NCBI GenBank assembly: GCA_002197995.1
Contig: NGZR01000006.1
Location: 1,054,001-1,118,000 of the forward strand
Length of the DNA: 64,000 nt
Source of the DNA: Gaeumannomyces sp. JS-464
Lineage: Eukaryota > Ascomycota > Sordariomycetes > Magnaporthales > Magnaporthaceae
Direction of reading: 5' to 3'
Part shown: positions 12,234-23,719 of the stretch, piece by piece
Layout of the letters: the number at the start of each line of letters is the position of its first letter
Position numbering within the stretch: the first letter of the stretch is position 1
Program-made: the position numbers and the translations under genes
The notes under the pieces: model-generated
Seen by the model: the letters and a program-made list of their open reading frames with translations, nothing else
The model's database searches: none
Told to the model about the DNA's origin: nothing

Positions 12234-13724
12234 GCTCCGACTTCCTTGAGGCCTACCCTTCCCGGCCCCCAAATCGGCCTCACTGGTCTGGGACCGTCTT
12301 TTTCTTCTGCTACCCTTCATGTTTAGTTTATGCGCAGATTTGCGGTCTTTGTTTTAATGACAGCCTCGCTTGATGCTTTTTTTTTCCTCTACCGTTTCCC
12401 GTTGGAATGGGCTTTTCACTCTCACAAAATTATACGATGAAAATTACCTGCCTTGGTTTTCTTGTCGTGCGTCATGCCCTTTGTTACGTGTTCTTCGGCG
12501 CCAACGGTCGTCTTTTTCGTTTCACACGAAAACTTTCATGGACCTATCGTATAGCTCTCGTTCTGCTTCCCGACAATAAAAAAAAAGGTGCAACGTCGTC
12601 TTGGTGCTCCTAGATATGTAAAACAACCCCATCGAACACCTCGGAGCCAGCCCTACAGTTTCCGACCCGTCCTCCCACCCAGCACACCATGCCGCCCAGC
12701 GGCGGCTTTCGGGTCCGCGACGTTAGCGTTCCCCTCTGTAGTTTTCCGCATCGCGCGGCGGCGAGCCTCGCGCCACTGGGCCGCATCTCCGCAGGTAGCT
12801 AGCGGGAGTGGCGCAACACGAGCCCAGCAGTGTGGGTGCGGCGCGATGTGATTTGATTGAGAGGCCGAGGGCATAGGATGCATCCTTGAGTTCGACAAAT
12901 TAAAGCGCGCCAGCGTCTTGGAGCCCCCGGAGGAGCTGAGAAGGGATTATGAGGACTGCAGCATCCATGGGCATTTGAGGGGTGATCTTCCTTTTCTGTG
13001 TCGATCTTCTCCAACTCTTTTTTTCTCGGCTCTTCTACTTCGGAACCAAGGTACCAAACGCAGGCACAGCCTGACCGATCCACAGAAGGAAGAAGTCCTT
13101 GAGATAGATGCGACTATATTTCCACTATGGTATGTTGTCCCCATAACCTCGATTCGTGGGCTTTCTCGCTGACTATCGCCGAATGTCCACTGAACGATAT
13201 CGACGCCGTCCCCCTGTCTTTTCCTTCACCTGCACAACACTCGAGCCCCTCCTAATTCGGGCTGCAGGTCCTGGGCACCTACCGAAAACGTGGGCACGAC
13301 TCGCTATCTGGCCTTTGAGAGCCGCCCGATTTACGAGGGCCAGGCGCCAAGCTACTGCAATGGTTGCTGCCTTGGGCTTCGCTCGATAGGGAACAGGCCC
13401 TAAAATTAGTTGGCGTCTGTTTCTCGGCATTCATTCAGCCCCATGCAGCCAGAGCCGGCGAGCTCGCAATATTAGCGGCCGTGGTCGGACTTGGGCTGTT
13501 TAACCGACTTTCGATGGAATTGCTTTTCTGAGGTGCGGGAGTGCGGCTGAACAAGGATGCTGGATTTTATATTTCTATCCGATTCCCAATCGTCTCCATA
13601 TAGTTTTCTGCAAAATTAACCGAGAGTGAAGGAAACGAGGTTCGAAAAGAGGCCTTCGACAGTATTCTCAGAAAATTATCAACTACAAGGCCACGACGCC
13701 CTCCACCCAGGCTCAGGACCAACC
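12234..13724. other. Intergenic, no gene seen
   Basis: It contains the probable 3' UTR of the upstream gene (T-rich around 12300-12600) and the promoter of the SDR gene. No ORF with family features on either strand. Confidence 0.5.
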
Positions 13725-14913
13725 ATGGCCGCCCTAGCCCCCGAAAACACACACCGCCTCGTCGAGGAGATCCTCCAATCCGCACCCGTCGACGTCAACC
13801 AGCCCTACGACGCTTCGCGGCTCACGGGCAAGACCATCCTGATCACGGGCGGCGCGTCGGGCATCGGTGCGGCCCTGGCCCGGCGCTGGGCGCGGCACGG
13901 CGCCTTCCTCGCCATCGGCGACCTCGACGCCGCCGCCGGCGAGGCCCTCGTCGCCGAGCTCCGGGCCTCGTCGGCGGGGGGCCGCGCGCACTTCTTCCAG
14001 CGCTGCGACGTCACCGACTGGCAGAGCCAGGTCGCCCTGTTCCGCGCCGCGGCGCGGGCCAGCCCCACGGGCGGCATCCACGCGGTCGTGCCGGCGGCCG
14101 GCATCGCCGAGCTGGCGTCGACGGCGTCGGGGCGCGGGTTCGAGAACCCGTCCGCCACCCTCAGTGGTGACGACGACGGCCCCGTGAAGCCGCCGTCGCT
14201 GGCCGTCATCGACGTCAACCTCACCGGCGTGCTGTACTCGGTGCACCTGGCGCTGCACTGGCTGGCCCGCAACGCCCCCGCCGCCGCCGCCCAGCAGCAA
14301 GGCCCGGACCGGGCACATCCTGCTCGTCGGCTCCGCGTCCGGCGTCTTCCCGCTGCCCGGCCAGCCGCTCTACTGCGCCGCCAAGCACGCGCTGACGGGC
14401 CTGTTCCGCTCGCTGCGCTGCACGGCGTGGCGGCACGGCGGCGTGCGCGTCAACATGCTGTGCCCTTACTTTGTCGACACGCCGCTCATCCCCGCGGGCG
14501 GCATGACGCTGCTCGCGGGCGCCGGGCTGGCGTCGGTCGAGGACGTGGTCGAGGCCGGCACGCGGCTCGCCGCCGACGAGGGGATCCGCGGGCGGGCGCT
14601 GACGATTGGGCCGCGGATCAAGATCAGGGACGACGGCGAGGCCGTCGAGTATGTGGAGGAGGAGGCTGACGATGACGCGAGGAGGGGAGGCGGGTACAGG
14701 CAGGGCGGCGGCGGCGGCGGCGGGCAGGCGGTGTGGGAGTGCTACGCGCACGACTACGACAGCGTCGAGGCGTTTGTGTGGAGGTACACGCGCCTGCTCA
14801 ACACGATCGAGCGCATCAGAGGATGGACTGGCTGGGTTAGGGATATGGTTTATATCTTGTTCTACCGGAACAACCCAAAGAAGGGCGAGAGAAATGCAAA
14901 GAAGCAGAGGTGA
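13725..14913 (+). CDS. Short-chain dehydrogenase/reductase (15-PGDH-like SDR)
   Basis: NAD(P)-dependent oxidoreductase with a classical SDR fold; substrate unknown. The start at 13725 has a CAACCATGG context. LTGKTILITGGASGIGAALA is the TGxxxGxG cofactor loop, CDVTDW the adenine-binding Asp, VVPAAGIAEL the NAG-like strand, VIDVNLTGVLYSVHLAL helix 4, GHILLVGSASG the catalytic Ser region and YCAAK the YxxxK motif. Adding the C-terminal part, the protein exceeds the usual ~250-300 residues because of an acidic and Gly-rich insert (VEEEADDDARRGGG) and a charged tail. The frame changes between the Ala/Gln-rich stretch and KARTGHILLVG (about 14280-14305), as if two bases were lost or one gained. 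No splice signal there explains it. Confidence 0.85.
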
Positions 14914-15174
14914 AAGCCGTGCTTTCAGCTCGGGGTCGTCGAAGCAGGTTGACCACCTGTTCTGGATAGCTTCAGCGTCATAATACCGGTTCATTACTAT
15001 TTGCTCTGTCTATTCCGCGCTAGCCTCGCTATCACAAGTATTCAGTAGCCACCCAGCTAAAATCTCATTGTCTTGTCAAATTCCGCCAGCAGCTACTCTG
15101 CCGCTTCCTCGTCCCTGTCAGGTTCTGTTGGCATGTTGTACGGATTTTCATATACAAAACATTTATCATCTTGC

Positions 15175-18100
15175 CTAAAACCGTGCGAAAGTGAGGTCAA
15201 ACTCCCGGATCCCGTCTGGCAGGTCCTTCCGCCCACGCAAAGCTTCTGCTGCGGCAACCCTAACGTTCCCGTCCTGGTTTTTGAACAAAGACACTATACT
15301 TTGGAGGATCGCTTTTGGCAGGTCCTCCCGCTTTCGCAAAGCCTCCGCTGCGGTAAACCTAACGTTCCCGTCCTGGTTTTTCAACAAAGACACTATACTT
15401 TGGAGGATGGCTTCTGGCAGGTCCCGCTTTCGCAAAGCCTTCGTTGCGGTAAACCTAACATCCCCGTCCCGGTCTTTTAATAAAGACACCATATCTTGAA
15501 GGATCGCTTCTGGCAAGTTTGGCAGGTTATCCAAAACACGATATGCATAGGATTGGGCTTCTGGGTCCGGATTTTTGAGCAATACCACGAGTTCCCGGAG
15601 GATCGCCTTTGGAAAATCCGACTGCTTACGCAGTATTTGGAATATAAGTTCCTTAGTTTGTAGATCCGGATTTTTAAGCGATTCCACGAATTCCCGGAGG
15701 ATCGCCTCCGGCAGGTACGATCGTTTGCCAAGGGCGTCTATTGTTGTCTCCCTAACGTGCGGGTCCGGGTCTTTTAACAATGACGCGATGTCCGGGAGGA
15801 TTGGCACGGGCAGGTCTGGCAAGTCCGAAAGGATTTCGCTCAGATGATATCCAAGGGCGTAGGATGTCGGCTGAACGTCAGCGATGACTTCCCGGAATGA
15901 CCAGATGGCTTCCTTCAGGTCTGTCGTCTCTCCAGTCCGAAGCCATTTGGCTCTCAGGAGAATTGCGAGACTGCCTAACTGTCCAGGCCGGCGCGGATCA
16001 CGCAACGGGGCGTTGTGCACGGCGTCCTGTACGGTTTGGATTGCCTTGTCGAGGGTCGCCATCGGCATGGTTCGCAAGGGATCGTTTCGTGTATGCTCAG
16101 TCTGCGGCCGGGTGGCAGGCCCGCCCTGACACGCGAGCGTCAACGCGAGGTTGGCCAAGCTTGTCAGAGTATCTGCTCCTCTCCCAGCATCCCCCTCTTC
16201 GTATTCATAACTCTTCTCTCGAGCAATTCAGCTTTTCCCCACCGGCTCTGGGCCCTGTGCACTGACGCCAGGTTGGCCATGCTGGTCAATGTATCGGGAT
16301 GCTCCTCTCCCAGCAACCACCTTTGATACACCGTCTGCGCCAGTAGCCGTTCGGCTTCTTCGAAGCGGCCCAGATTCTCGTATGTCCACGCGAGGTTGGC
16401 CATACTAGTTAGAGTATCGGGATGCTTCACTCCCAGAATCCTGTCTCGCGTTTCCATCACCTTCTCCTCGAGCGATTCAGCTTGTTGCCATCGGCCTAGC
16501 TCCCTGAATCCCGCCGCGCGACGAGCTAGTCGGTCGACTCTAGCCAGCTCCTCGACCTCCGCCTGTAGCAGAGTAGCGGGATGGGTTGCGCGGGCCGCAC
16601 TGGCGGTGCCACTTGGTTTGGATTCGGAGGGGTCTGACTTGGCAGCGCCAGCCGGCATTTTGGAGAATATCTCGCTGGACACGGCTCCCGCCTCAGGTTG
16701 CCGGTCTGGGGCCGGTATGCCTTGCTGTGGCTGGTTGTTCTCGCCGATGTACGTTATGTCGCCTGATTCTGCATCGGGCCTCTGGACTTCCAAGTCTCGA
16801 CGCTGGGCCTCAAGAGCCTGAGAAGCGCTCCATTCGAGACGAAATTTCTCTTCCTCAGGCTCGAGAATGTCCCGTGGCTTTACCCGTCGCAAGACTTCAT
16901 CCCAGTCAGGATACTGGTGTGTCGAGAGTTCACCCCCGTCATCCTCAGGCGAGACATTTGTGTTGTCAAACGCGGCAGCCGATAGGTCGTGGTCCATCTC
17001 CGATCCATCGTTGGGACGACAGTCGCAGCTTTGCCGGCCGCAAACCGAAACGGCTGGGGCGCCGGAGCCACCCGACCCCTTCCTGCTCCTTGCCTCATTT
17101 CTGGCCCCTGGACCCGCGGCGCTGTTGCCGTTCTCGCTATCTTCTTCGCCAACTAGATCGTCGCGGTCCGGTGGGAGAAACAGTGCGATGTCGTGCAAGT
17201 GCTTCTTGATGTGTTTGCGCAGCTTTTCTTGCGCGCCCGGCATGCTCGGATTTGGGAACTCCTTCTCGATGACATCCGGATAACCGCCACAGAAGGCGCA
17301 GCGGTCGAAGACCAGCGCCTCCCTACGCCGGGCAAACTCGGTCATTGTAGGCAGCAGCGATTCGGGTATGTCTCCTTGGTTCCGGATGTAGCGCTCAAAG
17401 TCGCTCTTGTCATCAAACCCTTTGTGCCCTTCCGCTGTTTCGATGTGCCACTGCTCAGGCAGATGGGCCGTCTGCATGTGACTGAGAAGGCCCTCGAACG
17501 TGTTCGGTACGTCAAACGGCGCTTCGCACTTTTCGAAAATGCAGAAGTAAGGCTCGAAGTCTTGGAGAACATGGTGACTGTTTTTTTTTCCTCCTCCGGA
17601 GTTAGTAATCGCTCTTTTTGCTCAATGGAGTCGTCTTGATTTGGGGGAGGGCCCATGAACACACCTCCAGCGATCCATGCGCGATTCTCGGGCGGGGAAG
17701 TACAGGCGGCAATACGGGCACACGAAGCCGTCCCTGCCAGCGACATCGGGCGGCCTAGGAAAGCCATGGTGGCGCAGAGTAGCCGACGCCACGCTCTCCG
17801 GCCGTTCAGGCTGGCGCATCTCGGGTGTGTCTCGGAGTTTGGTGTTCTGGGTCCTGGTGTAAATCGTGCCCCCGTCCGGTGGGAATGTTACGTGAGCCTG
17901 GGGCAAAGCGGCTAAGCCGCCGCCCGTGTGCTGGGGCGCCGGCGCCGGGCCTGTCTGGTCGCGCTTGTGACTTGGTGGACACACTGCGGCCGGTCCTGGA
18001 AACGGATCGGCCGGCGGACCGGTGACTCTCCTTGCTTCATGTGATTTTAGATAGGCAAACTTCATCCGCCGTCGGGCGAAGGATTCCGCAATTCTTTCCT

Positions 18101-18821
18101 TGACGACCTCTGTGGCTCGCTTCAAGTCGTCACCCCGCTGGAGCTTCTCCGCCGCGATCCTGAGAAACAGGTCGTACACCTGGTTAGGCCCTGGTTTCCT
18201 GCGGTAGCGGTCAATACGCTCCTGGCGATCCTTGGCGCCGGCGTCATGAACCCGTCTCGCAAGCCCATGAAGCCGGTCGATCGTGTCTTCGATATGCCTC
18301 CACAGTGTAGCGGCACCGGATGTCGGGCCCGCCGATTTTTCCTCCTCGTCCACCGAGCTCTCGGGCGAGGACAGGCTAGCAAAAGACAGTGACGACGTAT
18401 CACTACCTCTACCGCCACCGCAATCACCCTCGCTTTCGCCTGATCCGGTGGGAATTCGCTCCGCTGCCACTAGGTGATCGCGGCCTGGCGATTTCCCGGG
18501 CATCACGACGGGCGTGGCTGCCATCGCTGATACCGTAGGGAGGCGGCCGAGGTCGAGTCTCAGCGATTGCAGCAGTAGCCCGATGGCGTCGCATATCTGT
18601 GGAACGTCCTTGAGCCGAAAATCGATCGACCTGTGGCCGTGTTCATTTACGCCAAGCCTGGCGCACCAGATATTGAACTCGGCCATCTGACGGCTGGCCC
18701 GTTCGTTGGCTTCGTGTTCATCTTTCTCGTTCTCCTCTTGAAGCTTCCGCATCAATATCTGACAGTCGGCTGCCTGAAGAGCAAGGCTGCCCGAAGGCCT
18801 GGATAGTTTCACGGTAGCCAT
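15175..18821 (-). CDS. C2H2-like / TPR / HEAT-repeat protein, NLR-like architecture without a visible NTPase
   Basis: Probable intracellular sensor or scaffold. Domains in order: an N-terminal helical region with FNIWCARLGV and SIDFRLKDVPQICDAI; a Ser/acidic linker; FVCPYCRLYFPARE; then, after an 87 nt intron (17578-17664, with TTACTAAC), a Cys/His segment FEPYFCIFEKC...LLSHMQTAHLPEQW and FDRCAFCGGYP. A disordered stretch follows, then kinesin-light-chain-type TPRs (ILGVKHPDTLTSMANLAWTY, LLGEEHPDTLTSMANLASVH), a different TPR segment (LDKAIQTVQDAV...RTGETTDLKEAIW), and finally seven or more HEAT units of about 33 residues (LPEAILQSIVSLLKNQDGN). The third TPR lacks 4 bp relative to its sibling repeats (near 16170), which shifts the frame; downstream coding stays protein-like. 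No NACHT or NB-ARC domain is visible. It is divergent from the adjacent protease gene. Confidence 0.75.
15190..15800 (-). repeat. Tandem HEAT-repeat coding units (~33 aa)
   Basis: Successive units of about 96-99 nt encode LPxAILQxxVSLLKxxDGxVR. The three most C-terminal units (about 15230-15480) are almost identical at DNA level, while the earlier ones are diverged. One unit is 3 nt shorter. Near-identity of neighbouring units implies recent duplication or gene conversion, as seen in repeat domains of fungal incompatibility NLRs. Confidence 0.85.
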
Positions 18822-19363
18822 TTTCCTTCAATCTTAGAGTTGCAAGCTTTCCGCGGCGTTACTTTCCAAATACTGGACGTGGAAATGCCGAGGTCGATCT
18901 TTGTGGAAATTCAGCCCGGCCGGGGATGCGGCGTATGTCTTGTATTGGGTATCAATCTGCCCGCGAATGCAATATGCCGAGCATATCTGTGCCGCGGCAG
19001 GCGCGGTCGGATATGAGTAGCAGCAGATATAAGTGGCCAAGAACCATGGAGGGCCACATCAACATATTTGATGTAGGTACTAAGGTGCAGTGGGTATGTC
19101 AGTGGTGGGCTAGGTACCATCTACCTACCTAGGCGCAGATACAGATGTATGTGCTATCCAAAGACACCTCCTCAATACCACGTACAGGCACATGCAGAGC
19201 GGGGGAGCTGAAAGGCGGCCCAACCGTCCTGGCTGCCCAATAAAAACAGGCAAGGCTGGGCATACCCAAGGTGAAATATTGCGCAGAAGGCAAAACGAAG
19301 CTCAAAATAAACACGTTTTATTTGAAGCGGCCCTTCTGAAATCACCTCCAGTCCAATACACCC
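18822..19363. promoter_or_regulatory. Shared divergent promoter region
   Basis: These 542 bp separate the start codons of the TPR/HEAT gene (-) and the DUF7580-subtilisin gene (+), so both promoters must lie here or overlap it. A CTACCTACCTAGG stretch sits at 19121-19133. No core promoter element was assigned. Confidence 0.5.
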
Positions 19364-22300
19364 ATGTGGCAGCTTCAGTTGCTTTGCGATGTTGTTCCAG
19401 TGTTTCACATGCTGGCGCTGCAGCTGCGGCGCGAGCGGGAGGAGGGCGGGGAAGACGACGACGACGCACAGCTAGTGCCGAAGCAATGCCTAGGCGACTG
19501 CTACGTTGATATTATGAATATCGAGGCGGCCGTGTTGGCATCTCGCGGGGAGTGGAAGCCCGGCCTGGATGAGGCTGTTGTAGCCCAGCTACTGAAGGCA
19601 TTGGAGAGCCGCATCCGGAAGAGATTCAGCTTATTTGAACAAAAGGTACGCGCGCAATCCGCTATACTTATTGTGTCGGGATATGACCAGATGACGGCCT
19701 GCTAAATGGTAGAGGAGGATACCCGCTTATCAGCCCCCGTTTCCCTGGCCGTTTTCGACTGGCGCCGCCAATGCCGACGGCCCTGCGGAGAAGTTCCCAG
19801 AATTATATGCGCTCCAGGCCCGAGCCTTGGCGATTGCGCAAAAGGTTGATCTCGAGCGGGATAAGGCAAGCGGGGTGGAGAGTGACGACGACGAAGACGG
19901 CGCCGGAGGCGGGGCAACGCAGACGGCAGACGAAAAGAAGGCGCAACTTTGCTTGGCCGAGATGGCTGGTGCCATTCGCCTCTTCCGCCGCGAGAAGACC
20001 TCGAAGGAGACGCATGAGCGGGAAAAGTTCCTTAAGATCGTCAAGAAGGCGAGCCGCCACCTGTTGAAACTATACTTCGAACCACCGCAGGCAGGAAACA
20101 GACCCCCGAACCTGGCAAGACACCCGAGCAATGGCGTTAAGAAGCTGGCCGATGGCGCGCATGGCCTTCTGGGTCAGCATTGGAACTGCGGATGTCGCTG
20201 GCGGCGGCCCCGAGTGCCCGGGAGGCCCGCCTCAGCCTAACCCGTCACCGCCAGTTCCTGCTGGAGGCTGTTGCGGCGCCACAGCCGGAACGTGCCCTGC
20301 AAAGGATCGACGCCAAATTCGAAATCCTTCTTCCCGTCTGTAAGGATCGCGTCACTTGGAAGGTGACAGACGTCCGTGTCATGGCCTACATGTGAGCGAA
20401 ATCTTTTTGTTTCCCGTTTGCCGCGCCAGGCTGCCATGAACAAATAACTTGGTAACTTACCAAGCCGTGTGTGTAAACGTGGGCCGGCATCGAAAACCCC
20501 TAAATCCCCGGTCAACAACAATCTCTGCCCCCTGATGCTGAAAAGCGACGCGGTGAAGGTCAATCTGTGGGCCGAGTACGAGAAACGGATTCTCTGGGCC
20601 CTCCATCCACCGGCGCCTGGAGAGGCCTGTGAACACTCTGTCATGGAGTCGCTCCACGAGCTCCTGGGGATGACCCTGCCGCACCATCCACGGCACGCAT
20701 CTCGAGGTACGACTACAGGGACAGATTAGCGTTAGCCTACGTCTTGGCCACGTCCGTCTTGTATCTGTACCCAGGTATTTGGCTTCAGACGGAATGCTGC
20801 TGGAGCAGCGACAAAATATTGTTCACGCGGTGCGCCCGCGGTGAGGGCCGCCTGCTTGCAATAAAGCGGCCGTACCTCTCGGCCGACCTACTGCGCCGGC
20901 AAGAAAAGCCCAAGGCCGATCCCGTAACAGTGTCTCGGTATCACCTCCACCCAGCAGTGCTGGCTCTCGGCATCATGCTCCTAGAGATTGCCACCAGTAC
21001 CAAGTTCGATGCGCTGTGCGGAAAGAAACGGTGCGACAGAGATCGGCTGAACGAAGCATGTCGGACAGCGATGGCTCCCAGCAACGCGGATGGCGCCATG
21101 GCACTCAACGCGCTTGAACAGCTTGAGAAGCAGCCGTCGCGAGATGTCCCTTCCTCTCTCTGCGAAGCCATCCGCGCCTGCCTAGTCCTCCGCCCGCCGA
21201 GCGCCCTGCCAGACCAGCTGCTGTCTGAGGAGGGGCCCCTGCGCTTCTACGTGCTCACATGCGTGGTGGCTCCGCTGGCGACCGCCTTGGAAAAAGGACA
21301 TGGTATACAACTGGCTAGCCTGGTGGACGACGAGGACATTCGTCCGGAGACAGCCCCAGATCCGCTCCCGCTTCGAGTTGAGCCTCCCAATGCCCTCGAT
21401 GGAACGACGAGAAATCAGGGTAAGTATACATTCCTTTGGAAAATTGTTTCGTAGAATCTCTGACTAACGACTACCGGCTCCCATAGCGCCGAGACGGGAC
21501 GACACGCAACATCAACGTCAGGCTTGTCTTCGAGGTGGCAAAGAGGATTTCATAGAAGGCGCCAAGTATGAATACGCCACAGTCCCTTTGCTGTTCTTTT
21601 CTTCCCCCAGCCCACGATTTTGCAGTATCGTGCTAACAATAAGACCAGGATAAAACAAACTGAACAATGGTTTGGGTTTTATAATGACATGCTGAACCGG
21701 GTCTATCGCGACAAGCGAAGTATCTACCGCCGCAACCAGAAGAAGGTGGCCATCGCGATACTTGACAGCGGCATCGAGCTGTCCGAGACGCAGAAGGATC
21801 AATATCTCCCCAGACGCAAGGTTGTGTATCGAAGCTGGGTCGACGGCGAGGCCCTGGGAGGCAACCCGTCCCAGGACTGGAAGGATAACGTCGGCCATGG
21901 CACCCATCTCTCCACCCTCCTGGCCAGAGTTGCGCCCATGGCCGACATACACGTTGCCCGAGTGTTTGAGCGGCCGCGACCAGATTTGCACACAGAGACA
22001 GAGAATGTCGCCCAGGTAGACCGGCCCCCACCCCCTTGTAGCACTGTGTCGTGCTATGCCAGTCATGCCATTTCCATCACACTGGACGGAGGAATCAACA
22101 GAGCTGACTTTTTTCAGGCGATTTGGCACGCAGTTGATAAGTGGAAGGTCGACATCATTGTCATGTCGTTTGGCTTCGCCGCGGCTCAGGACGCCGCAGA
22201 CCCCAAGGACTCCATGCTCCAGGCGATCAGGCACGCCGCGGCCCAGGGCGTGAGCCTGTTCGCGGCCGCATCCAACGACGGCAAGAACCGGCCGGACGAA

Positions 22301-22734
22301 GTGGCGTGGCCGGCCCGGGCGCCCGAGGTGATATGCGTTCACTCGTTCGACGGCGCGGGGAACCCGTCAGACTTCATACCCGGCGCCGACAACGACCAGA
22401 CCCTTGCCGTGGTGGGCGAGGCCGTCCTGTCTGCATGGCCTGAGAGGCTAGGGCGCGGCCAACGCTACATGAGCGGCACGTCGTGTGCGGCCCCATCGCG
22501 GCCGGCATGGCCGCCGTCGTTCTCGACTACGCCCGTGCCTTCCTCACCAACGACGACTGGCTGGAGCTGCGCAGAGTCGGGGGCCTGCGCCGCATATTCG
22601 ACAGGCTGAAGCACTCTCGGACCCCCAACTACTCTTACATCCGGCCGTGGGATATATTTGGCGAGCAGCGGACGGATGAATGGATCAAACAAGAGATTAA
22701 GATAGCCCTTGGACCGCTGAGAAGGTCAATCTGA
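19364..22734 (+). CDS. DUF7580-like domain fused to subtilisin-like serine protease (S8)
   Basis: Intracellular-type protease with no signal peptide. The N-terminal half resembles fungal DUF7580 proteins: MNIEAAVLASRGEWKPGLDE, KKASRHLLKLYFEPP, then YRDRLALAYVLATSVLYLYP and HPAVLALGIMLLEIATSTKF. The C-terminal S8 domain has AIAILDSGIEL (Asp), VGHGTHLSTLLARVAPMADI (His), AASNDGKN (oxyanion Asn) and MSGTSCAAP (Ser); all catalytic residues are present. Introns: 19646-19733, 20392-20464, 21420-21486 and 22016-22117 (phase 0, CTGAC branch), plus probably one between 21560 and 21645 whose borders I cannot fix. Frame breaks near 20200, 20705 and 22491-22494 (CCCC just after the catalytic Ser) each look like one lost base. 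It converges on the gasdermin-like gene 157 bp away, as in known fungal protease/gasdermin pairs. Start and the middle junction are the weakest points. Confidence 0.82.
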
Positions 22735-22891
22735 GCCTGATATCGGATACCTACAGCGATCCTAATGTTGTTTTTGGATGTATCGACTAGCATAGCCTGC
22801 ATACCCAATCTCATTGACTTTGAGAAATTGTTTTGAATAGCACGACTGTAGACAAGGTAGTTGATCCAAGAGGCATCTGCCGGCCTACCAT

Positions 22892-23719
22892 TTAATGCTG
22901 AATTGTCACAATCTCCTCCGCGTCCGGGAACTCATCAAGTATGTCCTCCTCGCCCACCGGCTCCGCGTCCCAAGACGGAGGCTCCTCATCCTCGCTATCG
23001 TCGCCAATGCCGTACTGGCCGCCACTGAGGTCCTTGTACCGGACCTCGTCGTGCCCCTTGGGCCGGATCTTGATGGCGCGATAACGCAAACACGATCTTT
23101 CCGACGTCGGGCCGTGCGAGACCTCGCGCGAGGAGCCAAACGCCAGCTCGAACTTGGGCCCGCGGAGACGGGCACGCCGAGGCCGGTCGCATCCACGGAA
23201 ACCTCGAGCCCGGGCGCGTGCTCGGCGCTGCTGCTGCGGGAGACGGCGAAGCCCGTGGCGACCTTGAGGCCCGTGATCATGTAGACGCGCCTGGCGCGAA
23301 GAAGGAGGAGATGGCGCCGCCGCCGCCGCCCGGAAGAAGTCCTGCACGCGTGGCGACGCCGTGATGCTGTCCCGGATAAACTGCTCATCGGGCTCGAACT
23401 CGACCGTCTCGAGCGCGGCGCATCGGTACGTGTCGTGCCGGTCGCTGGCGAACGCGTAAGTCATGCCGCCGCCGCCGGGCCCCTGGGCGAAGCTGGACGA
23501 GAGGCCCACGCTGCCCGCCACGCTCTCGCCGGCCTTGTCCTGGAATCCGACGACGCTGACTTGGTTGACGAGGTTTGTCGGGATCGAGAGCGTCTCGTCC
23601 TGGTTCAGCGGTGCCGTCAGCCGGCTGAGGTTGGAGAAGATGCTGCCCAGCCTCGGTGCCGTGGGGCTCTCGGACGAGATATCGAAGCGTGGGGCACGAA
23701 AATACAGCAGTGTCGTCAT
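22892..23719 (-). CDS. Gasdermin-like protein (RCD-1/HET-Q1 family), predicted membrane-pore former
   Basis: About 275 residues, no signal peptide. The N-terminus reads LLYFRAPRFDISSESPTAPR followed by LGSIFSNLSRL and APLNQDE, the layout I know from Neurospora RCD-1 and Podospora HET-Q1. Then come VEFEPDEQFIRDSI, RRVYMITGLKVATGF, DATGLGVPV and LRYRAIKIRPKG. The last ~45 residues are acidic (IGDDSEDEEPPSWD, EEDILDEFPDAEE), matching the short C-terminal inhibitory tail that proteases remove in fungal gasdermins. Family knowledge: the cleaved N-terminal part inserts in the plasma membrane and kills the cell. The middle needs frame changes at about 23325, 23290 and 23158; each fits one lost base and the three together return to the starting frame. 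The gene faces the subtilisin gene, its likely activator. The cleavage site is not identifiable by eye. Confidence 0.8.
   Translation of the reverse strand: MTTLLYFRAPRFDISSESPTAPRLGSIFSNLSRLTAPLNQDETLSIPTNLVNQVSVVGFQDKAGESVAGSVGLSSSFAQGPGGGGMTYAFASDRHDTYRCAALETVEFEPDEQFIRDSITASPRVQDFFRAAAAAPSPPSSRQARLHDHGPQGRHGLRRLPQQQRRARARARGFRGCDRPRRARLRGPKFELAFGSSREVSHGPTSERSCLRYRAIKIRPKGHDEVRYKDLSGGQYGIGDDSEDEEPPSWDAEPVGEEDILDEFPDAEEIVTIQH

Noticed and set aside
14280..14305. Possible intron explaining the SDR frame change
   Set aside because: No GT/AG pair at a plausible distance, and the coding on both sides abuts; a base-count error is simpler.
22892..23719. Reading the gasdermin-like gene as a pseudogene because of its middle frame changes
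   Set aside because: Three one-base losses return to the original frame, both ends are well conserved, and the same error type affects housekeeping genes in the window.
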